From Leucobacter salsicius M1-8 (GTDB lineage: Bacteria; Actinomycetota; Actinomycetes; Actinomycetales; Microbacteriaceae): a DNA stretch of 60,179 bases. Of this stretch, positions 19,071-28,910 are shown in pieces (the stretch's first letter is position 1; every line of letters starts with the position of its first letter). A program made the translations under genes and the position numbers. The stretch covers positions 1-60,179 of the forward strand of contig NZ_AOCN01000011.1 of assembly GCF_000350525.1 (NCBI RefSeq). The letters are read 5' to 3'. Below the pieces are notes generated by a model, which was not told where the DNA came from, ran no database searches, and was given only the letters and a program-made list of their open reading frames with translations.

Positions 19071-20330
19071 TTAGCTGGCCAGAGCGCCCTCAGCGAGTCG
19101 CTGCACAACCCCAGTGAGGTGGTGCAGGCCCGCGATCAGGTCTTCGTCGCGGGTGAACTCATTGAGATTATGGGAGATCCCGTCGACGCTCGGCACGAAG
19201 AGCATGACCGTTGGGGCGACGTCCTTCATGTTGGTGGAGTCGTGACCGGCAACCGTCATGACCCGATCGTGGGTAAGGTTCAGCTCTTCGGCCACAACTC
19301 TGGCGAGCTCGACCCCAACCTCGGGATACGGGTTCTGGGCCCAGCTGTGCTCAGCTACGATTTCGATCTCGACTCGGTCTTCGCGCTGCACTTTCTCCAC
19401 CGTCCGCATGACTGAATCGTAGGCGTCACGCAGCACCTCGGAGCTCGGCGAGCGCAGGTCAAACAACAACTGCACTTCGCTCGCCACGACCACTGGCGAG
19501 TTCGGGTACACGTTGATCTCTCCACAGGCGGTATGGAGCAGCCCATCGTCGAACTCGTTGACAAGGTCGCGCGCGGCGACGACGAGTCGAGCGGCCCCCA
19601 ACAGCGCATCACGGCGGTCGGCCATCAGTGTCGAGCCGCTATGCGCTTGCTCACCCGTGATCTTGAACTCAAATTTGTGGGCCGCCCAAGTGGCGTTGAC
19701 CAGCCCAATTGTGATTCCATCATCTTCCATGCTGCGCCCCTGCTGAACGTGAATCTCGGCGTACGATGCCACGTCGAGCCCAGAGAAGTTTCCACGCTCG
19801 GTGATGTCGTCAAGCGCAGCGCGCACACTGATCCCGTGAGGGTCGGTCGTCGCGAGGGCTGTCTCGAGGTCGAGCTTCCCGGTGAACACCGAACTCCCCA
19901 TCATCGAGGGCTTAAACCGCGACCCCTCTTCGTTAAACCAGTTGACGACCGCCAGGTTAAACCGCGCACGCTCGGGGTGTGCCCGCAGTTCTGCGGCCAC
20001 ACGGATGCACGCGTGGGCCGACGCCATCACACCGTATGCTCCGTCGAACCGGCCCGCAGTCGGCTGCGAATCCATGTGTGACCCCGTGAGCACATAGGGT
20101 GCGCCCGGCATCAATTCGAGCAGACCGAACTGATTGCCAATCGCATCACGGTGCACACTGAAGCCATTCGTCTCGAGCAGTTCGGCGAACCACTTGCGTT
20201 GTTCACCGTCTGCCTGGCTGGCTGCCTGCCGCTCCACGCCAATGCTGCCCTCGACTGCCCCAAACTTGGTGTGGTCCTCCCAGTCGGCTAGGAAACGCAC
20301 GTCTCGGTCGCTGGTCGTCGGCTCCGTCAT
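19071..20330 (-). CDS. M20-family amidohydrolase (N-carbamoyl-amino-acid hydrolase / allantoate amidohydrolase type)
   Basis: A 419-residue metallo-hydrolase of the HyuC/AllC branch of M20 peptidases. Metal-binding segments are visible: GSHMDSQPTAGRFDGAYG (His85, Asp96), NEEGSRF (Glu134, Glu135) and later HIQQ-like EIHVQQG and AGHDSTNM. These enzymes hydrolyse carbamoyl or ureido groups of amino acids or allantoate. AAGGA precedes the ATG at 20330. It is the last gene of the leftward catabolic cluster, 113 bases after the amidohydrolase gene. The exact substrate cannot be read from sequence. Confidence 0.87.
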   Translation of the reverse strand: MTEPTTSDRDVRFLADWEDHTKFGAVEGSIGVERQAASQADGEQRKWFAELLETNGFSVHRDAIGNQFGLLELMPGAPYVLTGSHMDSQPTAGRFDGAYGVMASAHACIRVAAELRAHPERARFNLAVVNWFNEEGSRFKPSMMGSSVFTGKLDLETALATTDPHGISVRAALDDITERGNFSGLDVASYAEIHVQQGRSMEDDGITIGLVNATWAAHKFEFKITGEQAHSGSTLMADRRDALLGAARLVVAARDLVNEFDDGLLHTACGEINVYPNSPVVVASEVQLLFDLRSPSSEVLRDAYDSVMRTVEKVQREDRVEIEIVAEHSWAQNPYPEVGVELARVVAEELNLTHDRVMTVAGHDSTNMKDVAPTVMLFVPSVDGISHNLNEFTRDEDLIAGLHHLTGVVQRLAEGALAS

Positions 20331-20443
20331 GGTGCGTCCTTTCGCAGATGTTTCAGTGTGCCGCGGCTGACCGCCCGGCGATTCATTGGTGTCGTCACAA
20401 ATTTGCGGGGAAAGTTGCGCTTTTCAGATGTTCTACAGCAGAA

Positions 20444-22120
20444 CTAGTCGCGCGTATTCTGCGCGCGGGCATCGTAGCTGAACCGCCCTCCCACGACGGT
20501 TGCCACGATATCGAGGGCCCCGATATTGTCGGCGTCGAGGGGTGAACCAGAGAACACGGTAAAGTCGGCGAATTTGCCACGCTCGAGCGTGCCCTTGTCG
20601 TCGATCTGACCGGTGCCGATAGCCGCCCACTCCGTGTGTGTGCGCAGCGCCTCCTCGCGGGTGATCCCTTCGTTCGCCCCCAGTAGCGTGCCGGCCTCCG
20701 TCACCCGGTCGACGGCGGACTGCATGCCTCGGCGCAGGTTGTTGTCGGCGACCGGCAGGTCAGAGGAGCCAGCCAGCACTATGCCCGCGTCGATGATGGA
20801 GCGGCCGCGATACAACCAGTCAGCACGCTCGGGCCCCACCTGGTCGGCCATCTGCTGACCAAACGCGTTAATGAACCCTGCCTGCGGCGTCACGGCGATG
20901 CCAAGGGCGCCGGCCCTTACAAGCTGGTCTGGGCGAGCGATGCCAAAGTGTTCGATGCGGCACGGCAGGTCATACCGCCCATAGCTGGTTTGCGCCTCGT
21001 CGATCAGGTCGAGCGCGAGGTCGATCGCTGCGTCTCCGATCGCGTGGAGCGCGAGCGGCCACCCCGCCCGGTACGCCCCGAGTACCCGCTCGCGGTAAAT
21101 TTCGGGATCATCTAGCAGGTAGCCGCGATTGCCGTGGTTGTGGTGGCCACAGAAGTCCTCCGTGACTGCCGCAGTCGCGCCCAGTAACGAACCGTCCATG
21201 AATACCTTGACGTGACCGAAGCGCACCTGCTCTGTGCCAAACCCGAATCGAATGCCCAGGTCGATCCCTGTACCCGATCCGGTGCCCTGAAAGTCGGTGG
21301 CATTGGCCGTAATCGGATGCAGCGCATCAATCGTAGGCATCAGCTGCGCGCGCGCGTGCAGCCGGCCTCTCTCCGCAGCGGACTGGTACGCGGCGACCTC
21401 AATGGGGCTGTGTCCAATCCAACCACCAGCGACACCGGCCTCGGTAAAGCTAGTGATCCCCTGCTCTGCGTAGCGCGAGGTGGCTGCGTCGAGCGCCGCA
21501 ACCAGGTGCTCGGTCGCATACGGCAGCAATAGCCTCTGCACGAGCCCCTGCGCTGACTCCTCGATGAGTCCCGTCGGGTAACCGCCAGCATCGCGCACGA
21601 CGACGCCGCCCGTCGGGTTTGCGAAACCCTCGTCGAACGCTCCCACGAGACGCAGTGTGGCCGAGTTGGTGATGGCGGCGTGCCCCGAGGTATGGCGCAG
21701 GTAGAGCGGGCGTGAGCCCGTCAACTCGTCGAGGCGGTCAATGCTGGGAAACAGCCCGCCGTGATGCGCCTGGTTGAAGCCGGTCCCGTGCACCCAAGCG
21801 TCCGAGTCACCGAGAGCGTCCAACCGAGCCACTTCCTCGGCGATCGCGGCATAGAGCGCATCGAGCCCACGCACAACACTCAGGTCAACCGCGGTGAGCC
21901 CGAGGCCCCACCACGAGGTATGACAGTGCGCATCAATGAGGCCAGGTGTCACAGTCGCGCTGCCGAAGTCTTCGCTCCGGATCGCGGAAAGCCCGTCGAG
22001 CTCTTCGTCGAAGCCGACGATGCGGCCGTTCATCACGCCGACGCGCGTGGCCGCGGGCCGTGCAGGGTCGAGCGTGAGGATCTCACGCGAGGAAATAATG
22101 AGGTCCAGTTGCAGAGTCAT
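20444..22120 (-). CDS. YtcJ-like metal-dependent amidohydrolase
   Basis: A 558-residue amidohydrolase-superfamily enzyme. The first metal-binding motif DAHCHTSWW (His65, His67) follows TPGLI, and later HAIGDAAID and GSSDLPVADNN provide the further metal and acid residues of the YtcJ/exoenzyme-regulatory AepA branch. It should hydrolyse a C-N bond of an amide or cyclic ureide. Its ATG lies three bases after the stop of the TPP enzyme, so the genes are tightly coupled. The substrate is unknown; cluster content suggests an amide or ureide. Confidence 0.85.
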   Translation of the reverse strand: MTLQLDLIISSREILTLDPARPAATRVGVMNGRIVGFDEELDGLSAIRSEDFGSATVTPGLIDAHCHTSWWGLGLTAVDLSVVRGLDALYAAIAEEVARLDALGDSDAWVHGTGFNQAHHGGLFPSIDRLDELTGSRPLYLRHTSGHAAITNSATLRLVGAFDEGFANPTGGVVVRDAGGYPTGLIEESAQGLVQRLLLPYATEHLVAALDAATSRYAEQGITSFTEAGVAGGWIGHSPIEVAAYQSAAERGRLHARAQLMPTIDALHPITANATDFQGTGSGTGIDLGIRFGFGTEQVRFGHVKVFMDGSLLGATAAVTEDFCGHHNHGNRGYLLDDPEIYRERVLGAYRAGWPLALHAIGDAAIDLALDLIDEAQTSYGRYDLPCRIEHFGIARPDQLVRAGALGIAVTPQAGFINAFGQQMADQVGPERADWLYRGRSIIDAGIVLAGSSDLPVADNNLRRGMQSAVDRVTEAGTLLGANEGITREEALRTHTEWAAIGTGQIDDKGTLERGKFADFTVFSGSPLDADNIGALDIVATVVGGRFSYDARAQNTRD

Positions 22121-22123
22121 GAG

Positions 22124-23800
22124 TTAACCCTCGTTCGAAGCGGGAGGCATCACCGACGAATCGATGACGACGTGGATGAGGGCCGGTCCATCGGCCTGCA
22201 GCGCACGCTCGAGGGCAGGCGCAAAGTCTTCCGTGTTCACCACGTGTTCGCCGTGCCCTCCAAAGGAGCGCATCCAATCGGCAAAGTTAGGGTTCACCAT
22301 CTTGGTGCCCGAGGGGCGACCCGGGTAGTGGCGTTCCTGGTGCTGCACGATCGTGCCGTAGATGCCGTTGTCGACCACAATCACGAGGGGGGCCGCGCCA
22401 TGCGCGAACGCTGTCGCAAGCTCCTGGCCATTCATCAGGAAGTCACCATCACCACACACTGCGACGGCCTTGCGCTCGGGCGAGATCAGAGCCGCTGCGA
22501 CGGCAGCAGGCACCGCCAGCCCCATCGCGCCGTTACGGGCCCCTACCAAGCTGGCAGGGGCGTGATGGCGCACAAATCGGTGCGCCCAGATCGTGGCGTT
22601 GCCCGCGCCGAAGGTGAGAATCGCTTCGCCTGCCAGCTGGTCATCAAGCACACCAAACGCGATCCCGAGATCGACACCCGGGTTCTCGACGCCAGCAGGA
22701 ACCCCCGAGGCACCAGCCACTCCGGGCACGGAGGAGTCTGGGCGGTGCGCTGCAAATCGTTGCTGCGCCTCGACCCGTCCGAGCATCCAGGTGTCCTCTC
22801 GGCTGCCGCGAGCCGCCGCCGGGCCATACTCGACAAGGGCCTCCGTCAGCGTGGCAGAGGTGGCAAGCAGGTGCTGGTCGATACGACCTGAGTGCGTTGC
22901 GGCGTTTGGATCCTGGATCACCAGCACCGTTTCAGCGTCGAACCCCTTTGTATAGCCGTCGCTCAGCACATCGGCACGCGTGCAACCAACGAATACCAGC
23001 AGATCTGCCTCGCCGTACCCCGCAGCTACGGCGTCGGCACGCCCGTACCCCAGCCATCCCGCGTAGCTTGCGGTGTCGTGAGGCACCGCATCGTAGGCAC
23101 GCCAATCGCAGAACACGGGTACGCCCGCTTCCGCAGCGAAGTTCGCGAGCGTTCGGCCGTGCCCCTGCTCCCAACCGTCGCCGCCAAGCACAAACGCGGG
23201 GCGCTCTGCACTGGCGAGACGCGCACAGAGCTCAGCAACATCGACAGCGGCGGGCACGGGTCGCGGCGGCGCCACGGGTGTAGGCGTGGGCGCGGCGGTC
23301 TGCCGCATGAGCAAGTCCTCAGGAAGGCCCACAACGACGGGGCCGGGGCGGCCGCTGGCCGCGATCCGGAACGCCTCATCAGTGAGTTCCCCGGCACGAT
23401 CCGGATCATCGATTGTCATGACCCGCTTGGCCGTCGAGCCGAACCATCCCGTGAGACTGAATTCCTGGAATGCATCGCGTTCGCGGTCATTGACAGGAAC
23501 CAGGCCCACGAACAGCACGAGCGCCGTCGCGTCTTGCCACGCCGTGTGGATGGCGACCATCGCGTTAGCGGCACCCGGCCCGCGGGTCACCATTGCGACG
23601 CCGGGGCGCCCCGTGAGGCGCCCCTCGGCGAGCGCCATGTACCCAGCCCCGCCCTCGTGACGGCAGACAACCGTCTCAATCCCTGAGTCGTGAAGACCAT
23701 CGAGCACGTCGAGGTAACTCTCTCCGGGAACGGCATACACTCGCTCCACACCGCGCGCTTCCAATGCGCGCACGATCAGATGGCCTGCTGACTGAGACAT
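22124..23800 (-). CDS. Thiamine-diphosphate-dependent enzyme (acetolactate synthase / 2-oxoacid decarboxylase-like)
   Basis: A 558-residue protein with the three-domain TPP fold. The N-terminal domain has VPGESYLDVLDGL and the cofactor-activating Glu49 (CRHEGGAGYMA). The C-terminal domain has the TPP/Mg motif GDGDFLMNGQELATA ending in VVDNGIYGT. Family members include acetolactate synthase, glyoxylate carboligase and oxalyl-CoA or benzoylformate decarboxylases. With no small regulatory subunit and neighbours of catabolic type, a catabolic carboligase or decarboxylase is more likely than biosynthetic IlvB. GAGGAG precedes the ATG. Confidence 0.85.
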   Translation of the reverse strand: MSQSAGHLIVRALEARGVERVYAVPGESYLDVLDGLHDSGIETVVCRHEGGAGYMALAEGRLTGRPGVAMVTRGPGAANAMVAIHTAWQDATALVLFVGLVPVNDRERDAFQEFSLTGWFGSTAKRVMTIDDPDRAGELTDEAFRIAASGRPGPVVVGLPEDLLMRQTAAPTPTPVAPPRPVPAAVDVAELCARLASAERPAFVLGGDGWEQGHGRTLANFAAEAGVPVFCDWRAYDAVPHDTASYAGWLGYGRADAVAAGYGEADLLVFVGCTRADVLSDGYTKGFDAETVLVIQDPNAATHSGRIDQHLLATSATLTEALVEYGPAAARGSREDTWMLGRVEAQQRFAAHRPDSSVPGVAGASGVPAGVENPGVDLGIAFGVLDDQLAGEAILTFGAGNATIWAHRFVRHHAPASLVGARNGAMGLAVPAAVAAALISPERKAVAVCGDGDFLMNGQELATAFAHGAAPLVIVVDNGIYGTIVQHQERHYPGRPSGTKMVNPNFADWMRSFGGHGEHVVNTEDFAPALERALQADGPALIHVVIDSSVMPPASNEG

Positions 23801-23883
23801 GAGCTCCTCGTTCTATTGACGGGTAACGGATAAAACTTGGGATCCGGCCGGCAGCGTGCCGGCCGGCCGGATCAGGTGGGCGC

Positions 23884-25215
23884 CTAGTGCTTGAAGCCGG
23901 GCAGCTTCACGCTGAGGCGGGGTGCAATCGAACCCGCGACTGCGGTGAACAATGACAGGAAGACGAGCATTGCGGCGGCGGGCCACCAGTGCCCGGCTGC
24001 CGCGGCAACGAAGCCAGTGGCAAGCAACGGAATAAAGCCTGACAACATTCCAGCGACGTTCTGCGCCATGCCCACACCGGTGTAACGCGTCTTCGCGGGG
24101 AACAGGCCGGTGAGCACCGTGCCCGAGGCCGCGTAGGGCAGCGACAGAGTTGCCACCGCGAGCGTCATCGCGATCACCACGAGCACCGGGTTGCCCGATG
24201 ACAGCAGCATGAAGGCGGGTACGGCGACGAGCGCCGAAACGATACCGCCCCACAGGATCACGCGGCTGGCGCCGTACTTGGATCCCAGGCGCCCGCCCCA
24301 GATCAACACTGGAATCTCCACGGCAGCAGCGATCATGCTGCCCAGCAGCATTAGCGACGAACTGTATCCGAGCTCGTTGACGCCATACCAAACGCAGAAG
24401 GCGGTAACGAGGTAGAAACCACCTACGCCGAGCAGAGCCGCCGCCATGCCAACGATGACCTGCTTCCAGCTTTCACGGAAGGTCGTGAGCACTGGGCTCT
24501 TGACAAGTTCGCCCGATTCTTCGAGCTGACGGAACACGGGTGACTCTTCCAGCTTGCTCCGAATGTAGACGGCGACGAGCAGCAGCGGGAAGGCGAGCAA
24601 GAACGGGACACGCCAGCCCCACGCGTCAAAGCTCTGCTGGGAGAACAGCAGCGTCATCACGAAGAAGCCACCTGACGAAAGGATCGTGCCGATAGGTGAA
24701 CCGATCTGTGGAATCGCCGCGTAACGAGCGCGCAGATGCAGCGGGGCATTCTCGACCACGATCGTCATGGCGCCCGACCACTCGCCGCCGACGAAGAGCC
24801 CCTGCGCCACACGCAGTAGCACGAGCAAGATGGGGGCGGCGATACCAATCGCGGCAAACGTCGGCAGCAAGCCGATGAGCCCGGTAATAATACCGATACC
24901 GACGATCGTGATCATCAGCACCTTACGGCGACCAATCCGGTCGCCCATTCGGCCAAAGATTATGCCACCGATAGGGCGAGCTGCAAGGCCCACACCAAAC
25001 GTCGCGAAAGAGGCGAGCGCCGCAGCATTGGCGTCTGCGCTCGTGAAGTACTGCACGTTAAACACGAGCGCGGCAGCCGCACTAAAGAGGAAGAAGTCGT
25101 ACCACTCAAGGGCTGTGCCGATCAGGGCACCCAAGGCAACCTTGTTCGCGTCCTTGATACTTAGTTCGTGTGTGGCGGCGTACTCAATCGACGTCGTATT
25201 GGATAGTTGACTCAT
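23884..25215 (-). CDS. MFS transporter, metabolite:H+ symporter type
   Basis: A 443-residue 12-helix transporter. EWYDFFLF (37-44) in helix 1 and GRMGDRIGRRKVL (88-100) between helices 2 and 3 are typical of the metabolite:H+ symporter (MHS) branch, which takes up organic acids, betaines and similar compounds. It is the first gene of the leftward catabolic cluster, divergent from the PucR regulator, and should import the substrate processed by the downstream enzymes. Confidence 0.88.
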   Translation of the reverse strand: MSQLSNTTSIEYAATHELSIKDANKVALGALIGTALEWYDFFLFSAAAALVFNVQYFTSADANAAALASFATFGVGLAARPIGGIIFGRMGDRIGRRKVLMITIVGIGIITGLIGLLPTFAAIGIAAPILLVLLRVAQGLFVGGEWSGAMTIVVENAPLHLRARYAAIPQIGSPIGTILSSGGFFVMTLLFSQQSFDAWGWRVPFLLAFPLLLVAVYIRSKLEESPVFRQLEESGELVKSPVLTTFRESWKQVIVGMAAALLGVGGFYLVTAFCVWYGVNELGYSSSLMLLGSMIAAAVEIPVLIWGGRLGSKYGASRVILWGGIVSALVAVPAFMLLSSGNPVLVVIAMTLAVATLSLPYAASGTVLTGLFPAKTRYTGVGMAQNVAGMLSGFIPLLATGFVAAAAGHWWPAAAMLVFLSLFTAVAGSIAPRLSVKLPGFKH

Positions 25216-25380
25216 GAACTCTCTCCATCGAGGGGTGGGTAGTGAGGTGCGCTGCGGCCAGCATCATCCATGATGCGCAACAGCATACCTACGAGCTTCT
25301 CAGGGAATGCGCCCCGTTTCATGGGGCAAAGTTGACCAGAATTCCACCCACCGTTGTGCACATGCACTTATGCTGGGCGC
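25216..25380. promoter_or_regulatory. Divergent control region between transporter and PucR regulator
   Basis: This 165-base gap must hold promoters for both directions. A perfect inverted repeat GCATCAT-CC-ATGATGC at 25261-25276 and a second one GTGCA-CA-TGCAC at 25356-25367 are the candidate operators. TTGACC at 25331-25336 could be a -35 element for the regulator, but no convincing -10 pairs with it. Confidence 0.45.
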
Positions 25381-26553
25381 ATGAGCAGAATTGCGACGGG
25401 CGCCCTCCAAGGCGTGCCCTTGCCCGGTGACGCGAAACGCTGGCACGAACTCCTCGACCAGCTCGATGCCACCGAGCTCACCGAAACCTTCGTGTCTCGG
25501 CTGGGGACTGTTCCCGGCTACGACCCTCTCCCCTTTCCCCGGTCCGAAGTGCGGCGCACCGGCCGACTCTCATTCGTAGCGCTCGTGCACGGGCTGCGAG
25601 ACGGCGGGCTCACAGAGCCACTCTCGGTCGCCAACGACGTCGGAGTATCTCGCGCCCGCGCGGGGATTCCGCTCACTGCCCTCATGACCGCCATTCGTCT
25701 TGATTTCTCCGTGCTGTGGGAAGCGCTCACACGCGTCGCACATACGAGCGATGCAGAACTGGTGATTCGGCACACGGGAATCGTGCTACAGGCGGTCGAT
25801 GATTACGCGGGCCAGACTCAGCAGGCCTACGCCGCCGAACGCCAACGCATGCTCGACGAGGCCAGCTCTGTGCGACAGGGCCTGATCGCCTCGTTATTCC
25901 AGGGCCCCCCGCCTCCCCCGGAGCGCATCGCCTCCATGGAACTTGAATTGGGCCTCACCCCGGGGGCTCCCCTCGTCACGGTTGCGGCCGTGGGCGATGA
26001 CATCCCTGCACTCCGCGTATTCGTGTCTGATGCCTCCCGCGCAGGTGCACAGGTGTTCACCCATCACCTCGGTGACGCCCTCATTGCGTTTACTCGCCGC
26101 TTAACACTGCCTGGGACACGACTCGAAGTGCTACGTCGCACGCTGTTTGAGATGCGCGTGGGCGTGGCCTTCGCCGACCTCGGACTGCATGAGCTGCGCC
26201 AGGTCGGCGCCGATGCCCGCGAGCTGGCGCTCCTGTTGGCACCACACGAATCTGGAGCAATGACCTGGGATCGCGGATGGGCCCGGCTCGCGGCAAATCA
26301 TCTTGCGGCTTCGGGGCATGGCATCCTCTCGGATGTACACCGAGCACTTGCCGAGTGCGGGGCAGCCGAGCGGGCCAGACTCGAGGAATCTGCCCGCAGC
26401 TACCTGCGCACCGGCAGCATCAGGGAGTCTGCTGCTGAATTGTTCTGCCACCGCAATACCCTCACCAACAGAATTCGCCGATTTGCTGAGCTCACTGGAG
26501 TCGACCCCATGGTGCCAGAGCAGGCAGCCCGGCTCGTCGTTGGATGGGCATAA
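25381..26553 (+). CDS. PucR/CdaR-family transcriptional regulator
   Basis: About 390 residues with a sensory N-terminal half and a C-terminal PucR-type HTH (YLRTGSIRESAAELFCHRNTLTNRIRR near residue 340-366). Such regulators usually respond to the substrate of a neighbouring catabolic operon, for instance purines, sugars or amino compounds. The ATG at 25381 (MSRIATGA) is preferred over the upstream ATG at 25354 because conservation-like sequence begins there; neither has a strong ribosome site. It lies between the leftward transporter-hydrolase operon and the rightward amidase and probably controls both. Confidence 0.85.
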   Translation: MSRIATGALQGVPLPGDAKRWHELLDQLDATELTETFVSRLGTVPGYDPLPFPRSEVRRTGRLSFVALVHGLRDGGLTEPLSVANDVGVSRARAGIPLTALMTAIRLDFSVLWEALTRVAHTSDAELVIRHTGIVLQAVDDYAGQTQQAYAAERQRMLDEASSVRQGLIASLFQGPPPPPERIASMELELGLTPGAPLVTVAAVGDDIPALRVFVSDASRAGAQVFTHHLGDALIAFTRRLTLPGTRLEVLRRTLFEMRVGVAFADLGLHELRQVGADARELALLLAPHESGAMTWDRGWARLAANHLAASGHGILSDVHRALAECGAAERARLEESARSYLRTGSIRESAAELFCHRNTLTNRIRRFAELTGVDPMVPEQAARLVVGWA

Positions 26554-26688
26554 GCACAACATTTGAGCAAATAACGGAGTAGATTGCCGCTGGATTCGGG
26601 GCATCTTGCCTGGAAGACTGAGCAGCAGGTGCCTTGACGCACACTGCATGCTCTCGACAGAGCCTTTCAACAAAGATTTGGAGTCCCG

Positions 26689-28371
26689 GTGGAGCACGGC
26701 GAACGATTTGACCCCGTCGAAGCTGACATCGAAGAGGTCTTGGCGGCCCTTCAGGCGGGCAAGACCACTTGCTCCCAGCTGATTGACGAATACCTCGCCC
26801 GTATCGATGAGTTTGATCGAGGCACCAATGGGTTGAACTCTGTCATCGTCATGAACCCGCACGTGCGCGCCGAAGCCGCAGCAGCTGATGCAAGATGGCG
26901 CGAGGGAACTGCTCGAAATCTTGAAGGCATCCCGTTCACTGTCAAAGATTCATACATGGCGAAGGGACTTACTGTTGCGGCAGGCTCCCCCGCGTTTGCG
27001 CAGCTCATTGCACAGTGGGACGCATTCTCAGTTGCGCGTCTACGCGAGGCTGGGGCGATCCTCATCGGCAAGACCAACATGCCGCCAATGGCGGACGGCG
27101 GCATGCAGCGGGGAATCTATGGCCGGGCAGAAAGCCCGTACAACCGCGACTTTCTTGCAGCGGCCTACGCGTCAGGCTCGTCCAATGGTTCTGGCGTTTC
27201 GACAGCCGCCAACTTCGCCATGTTTGGCATGGGCGAGGAGACGGTCTCCTCAGGCCGAAGCCCAGCCTCGAACAATGCCCTCTGCGCATACACCCCGTCC
27301 TGGGGGATTCTGTCTATCCGCGGCAATTGGCCGTTGTTCCCTGCGCGCGACGTGGTCGTTCCGCACACCCGATCTATGCCAGACATGCTTCGACTCCTTG
27401 ATGTGCTGGTACAGGACGACCCGATTACTCGAGGCGATTTTTGGCGCAACCAGGATGTTGTTCCGCTGCCACTGCCGAGTGCACATCGCCCCGGTTCTTA
27501 CCTGGATCTGCAGGATCCCGATGCGCTGCGAGGCAAACGGTTCGCGGTGCCCGCCATGTATCTCGGTCAGGATCCGAGCTACCCCTTGCCGGTACGGCCT
27601 TCGATCCTCCATCTCTGGGGTCAAGCTCGCGCAAGGTTGGAGCACCTGGGGGCAGAGGTAATCGTCACCGAATTTCCGTTGATGACAGCGTACGAAGGCG
27701 ACCATCCGGGAAAAAAGTTCCTAGGCAAGCTAGGTGACCTCCCTCAGAACTGGTCTGACATCGAGTTCAATAACTTTCTCGCCTTCGGCTGGGATGACTT
27801 CTTGCTCGCCAACGGCGACCCGCAACTGTCGCGCCTGGGGGACGTCGACTCTGCCGAGATCTACCCGACACCCGTGGGCGCGCTCCCCGACCGCTACGAG
27901 CGCGTCGGTGACCACGAGGACCGGTTCAGGGGCGTGGTCGATCATGCGCGCTCGGGAGTCGCGGACCCTCGCGAGCACCCGGAATTCGCACGAGGGCTTC
28001 GAGCGCTGGTCGACCTGCGCGAATCACTCGTAGAGTCGTGGTTACAGGACCAGGGCTTCGACGCCATCGTTTTTCCCGCCAATGCTGACGTTGGCCCCGC
28101 GCGCGCCGACACTGACACCGAAGCGGCTGACCTCGCCTGGGCCAACGGAACATTCTTTTCTCACGGCAACTATGCGTTTCGCCACCTCGGTTTGCCCTCG
28201 ATTACCGTCGCGATGGGCATCATGCACGACATCAATATGCCTGTTGGCCTCACGTTTGCGGGCGCGGCCTACAGTGACCCGGCACTCTTGGCATATGCGA
28301 CGGCGTTCGAGACGGGGGCAGAGGGTTCTCTACGCCAACCGCCGCGCCACGGTCTCATTGCTCAACCCTGA
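26689..28371 (+). CDS. Amidase signature family hydrolase
   Basis: A 560-residue amidase. The catalytic lysine lies in PFTVKDSYM (Lys86); the Gly/Ser segment GSSNGSG (about 163-169) holds the cis-serine, and the nucleophile is expected in EETVSSGR (Ser188), which differs from the usual DTGGSIR. The enzyme should hydrolyse a carboxamide to acid and ammonia. It starts with GTG behind GGAG. It follows the PucR gene by 135 bases on the same strand, so it probably belongs to the same regulon. The altered signature suggests an uncommon substrate. Confidence 0.85.
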   Translation: MEHGERFDPVEADIEEVLAALQAGKTTCSQLIDEYLARIDEFDRGTNGLNSVIVMNPHVRAEAAAADARWREGTARNLEGIPFTVKDSYMAKGLTVAAGSPAFAQLIAQWDAFSVARLREAGAILIGKTNMPPMADGGMQRGIYGRAESPYNRDFLAAAYASGSSNGSGVSTAANFAMFGMGEETVSSGRSPASNNALCAYTPSWGILSIRGNWPLFPARDVVVPHTRSMPDMLRLLDVLVQDDPITRGDFWRNQDVVPLPLPSAHRPGSYLDLQDPDALRGKRFAVPAMYLGQDPSYPLPVRPSILHLWGQARARLEHLGAEVIVTEFPLMTAYEGDHPGKKFLGKLGDLPQNWSDIEFNNFLAFGWDDFLLANGDPQLSRLGDVDSAEIYPTPVGALPDRYERVGDHEDRFRGVVDHARSGVADPREHPEFARGLRALVDLRESLVESWLQDQGFDAIVFPANADVGPARADTDTEAADLAWANGTFFSHGNYAFRHLGLPSITVAMGIMHDINMPVGLTFAGAAYSDPALLAYATAFETGAEGSLRQPPRHGLIAQP

Positions 28372-28436
28372 GTCTCAGCCGCGAACGGTGCGCGATTGTC
28401 AGCGCTTCTCAGGCGGAGCACCTCTACAGTGAAAAC

Positions 28437-28814
28437 ATGAATTGTCCCAGCGACGGAACGACCCTGCTCATGAGCGAACGCCAGGGCATCGAGATTGACT
28501 ATTGCCCGCAGTGCCGCGGGGTGTGGCTCGATCGCGGCGAGCTCGACAAGATTCTCGAGCGCGCCCAGGCTGAAGCCGAGGCGCTCTCCGCGCCAGCTGC
28601 CCCGGCCGCTCCTGCGGCGCCGGCGCCCCAGACGCCGCCGACCCAGTTCCAGGCCCCTCAGAAGGCCTACCCGCAGCAGGGTTACGGGCAACAGCCTCGC
28701 TACGACGACCGCCGGGACCCGCGCTACGACGACCGCCACGACAGCTACGACCCGCGCTACGGGTCGCGCAAGAAGAAGAAGCCGTTCGACTTCCTCGGCG
28801 AACTGTTCGACTAA
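28437..28814 (+). CDS. Small zinc-finger TFIIB-type (zf-TFIIB) protein
   Basis: A 125-residue protein. The N-terminus holds a zinc ribbon with the family signature YCPQCRGVWLDRGEL (Cys23, Cys26); the first knuckle is CPSD, so only one cysteine is contributed there. A coiled Ala-rich part, a Pro/Gln-rich linker, Arg-Asp-Tyr repeats (PRYDDR twice) and a KKKK-PFDFLGELFD tail follow. The protein is common in actinobacteria but has no assigned function. Disorder and basic patches suggest nucleic-acid or membrane contact, which is inference. Confidence 0.85.
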   Translation: MNCPSDGTTLLMSERQGIEIDYCPQCRGVWLDRGELDKILERAQAEAEALSAPAAPAAPAAPAPQTPPTQFQAPQKAYPQQGYGQQPRYDDRRDPRYDDRHDSYDPRYGSRKKKKPFDFLGELFD

Positions 28815-28825
28815 CCGTTCTTTAC

Positions 28826-28885
28826 AAAATGCGCGGCTTCTTCCGTCTCTGACCCACCGAGAAACGAAAGAAGTCGCGCATTTTT
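28826..28885. terminator. Hairpin between convergent genes
   Basis: Arms 28826-28842 and 28868-28884 pair over 17 positions with one mismatch (AAAATGCGCG and CGCGCATTTT at the base). A-rich and T-rich ends flank the stem, so it can end transcription from both sides. Confidence 0.65.
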
Positions 28886-28910
28886 GCGCGCGCTCGGTGC
28901 AGGGCCCGGG

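Noticed and set aside
18963..19415. A 150-codon plus-strand frame
   Set aside because: Most of it is antisense to the M20 hydrolase gene and its start lies in the hairpin.
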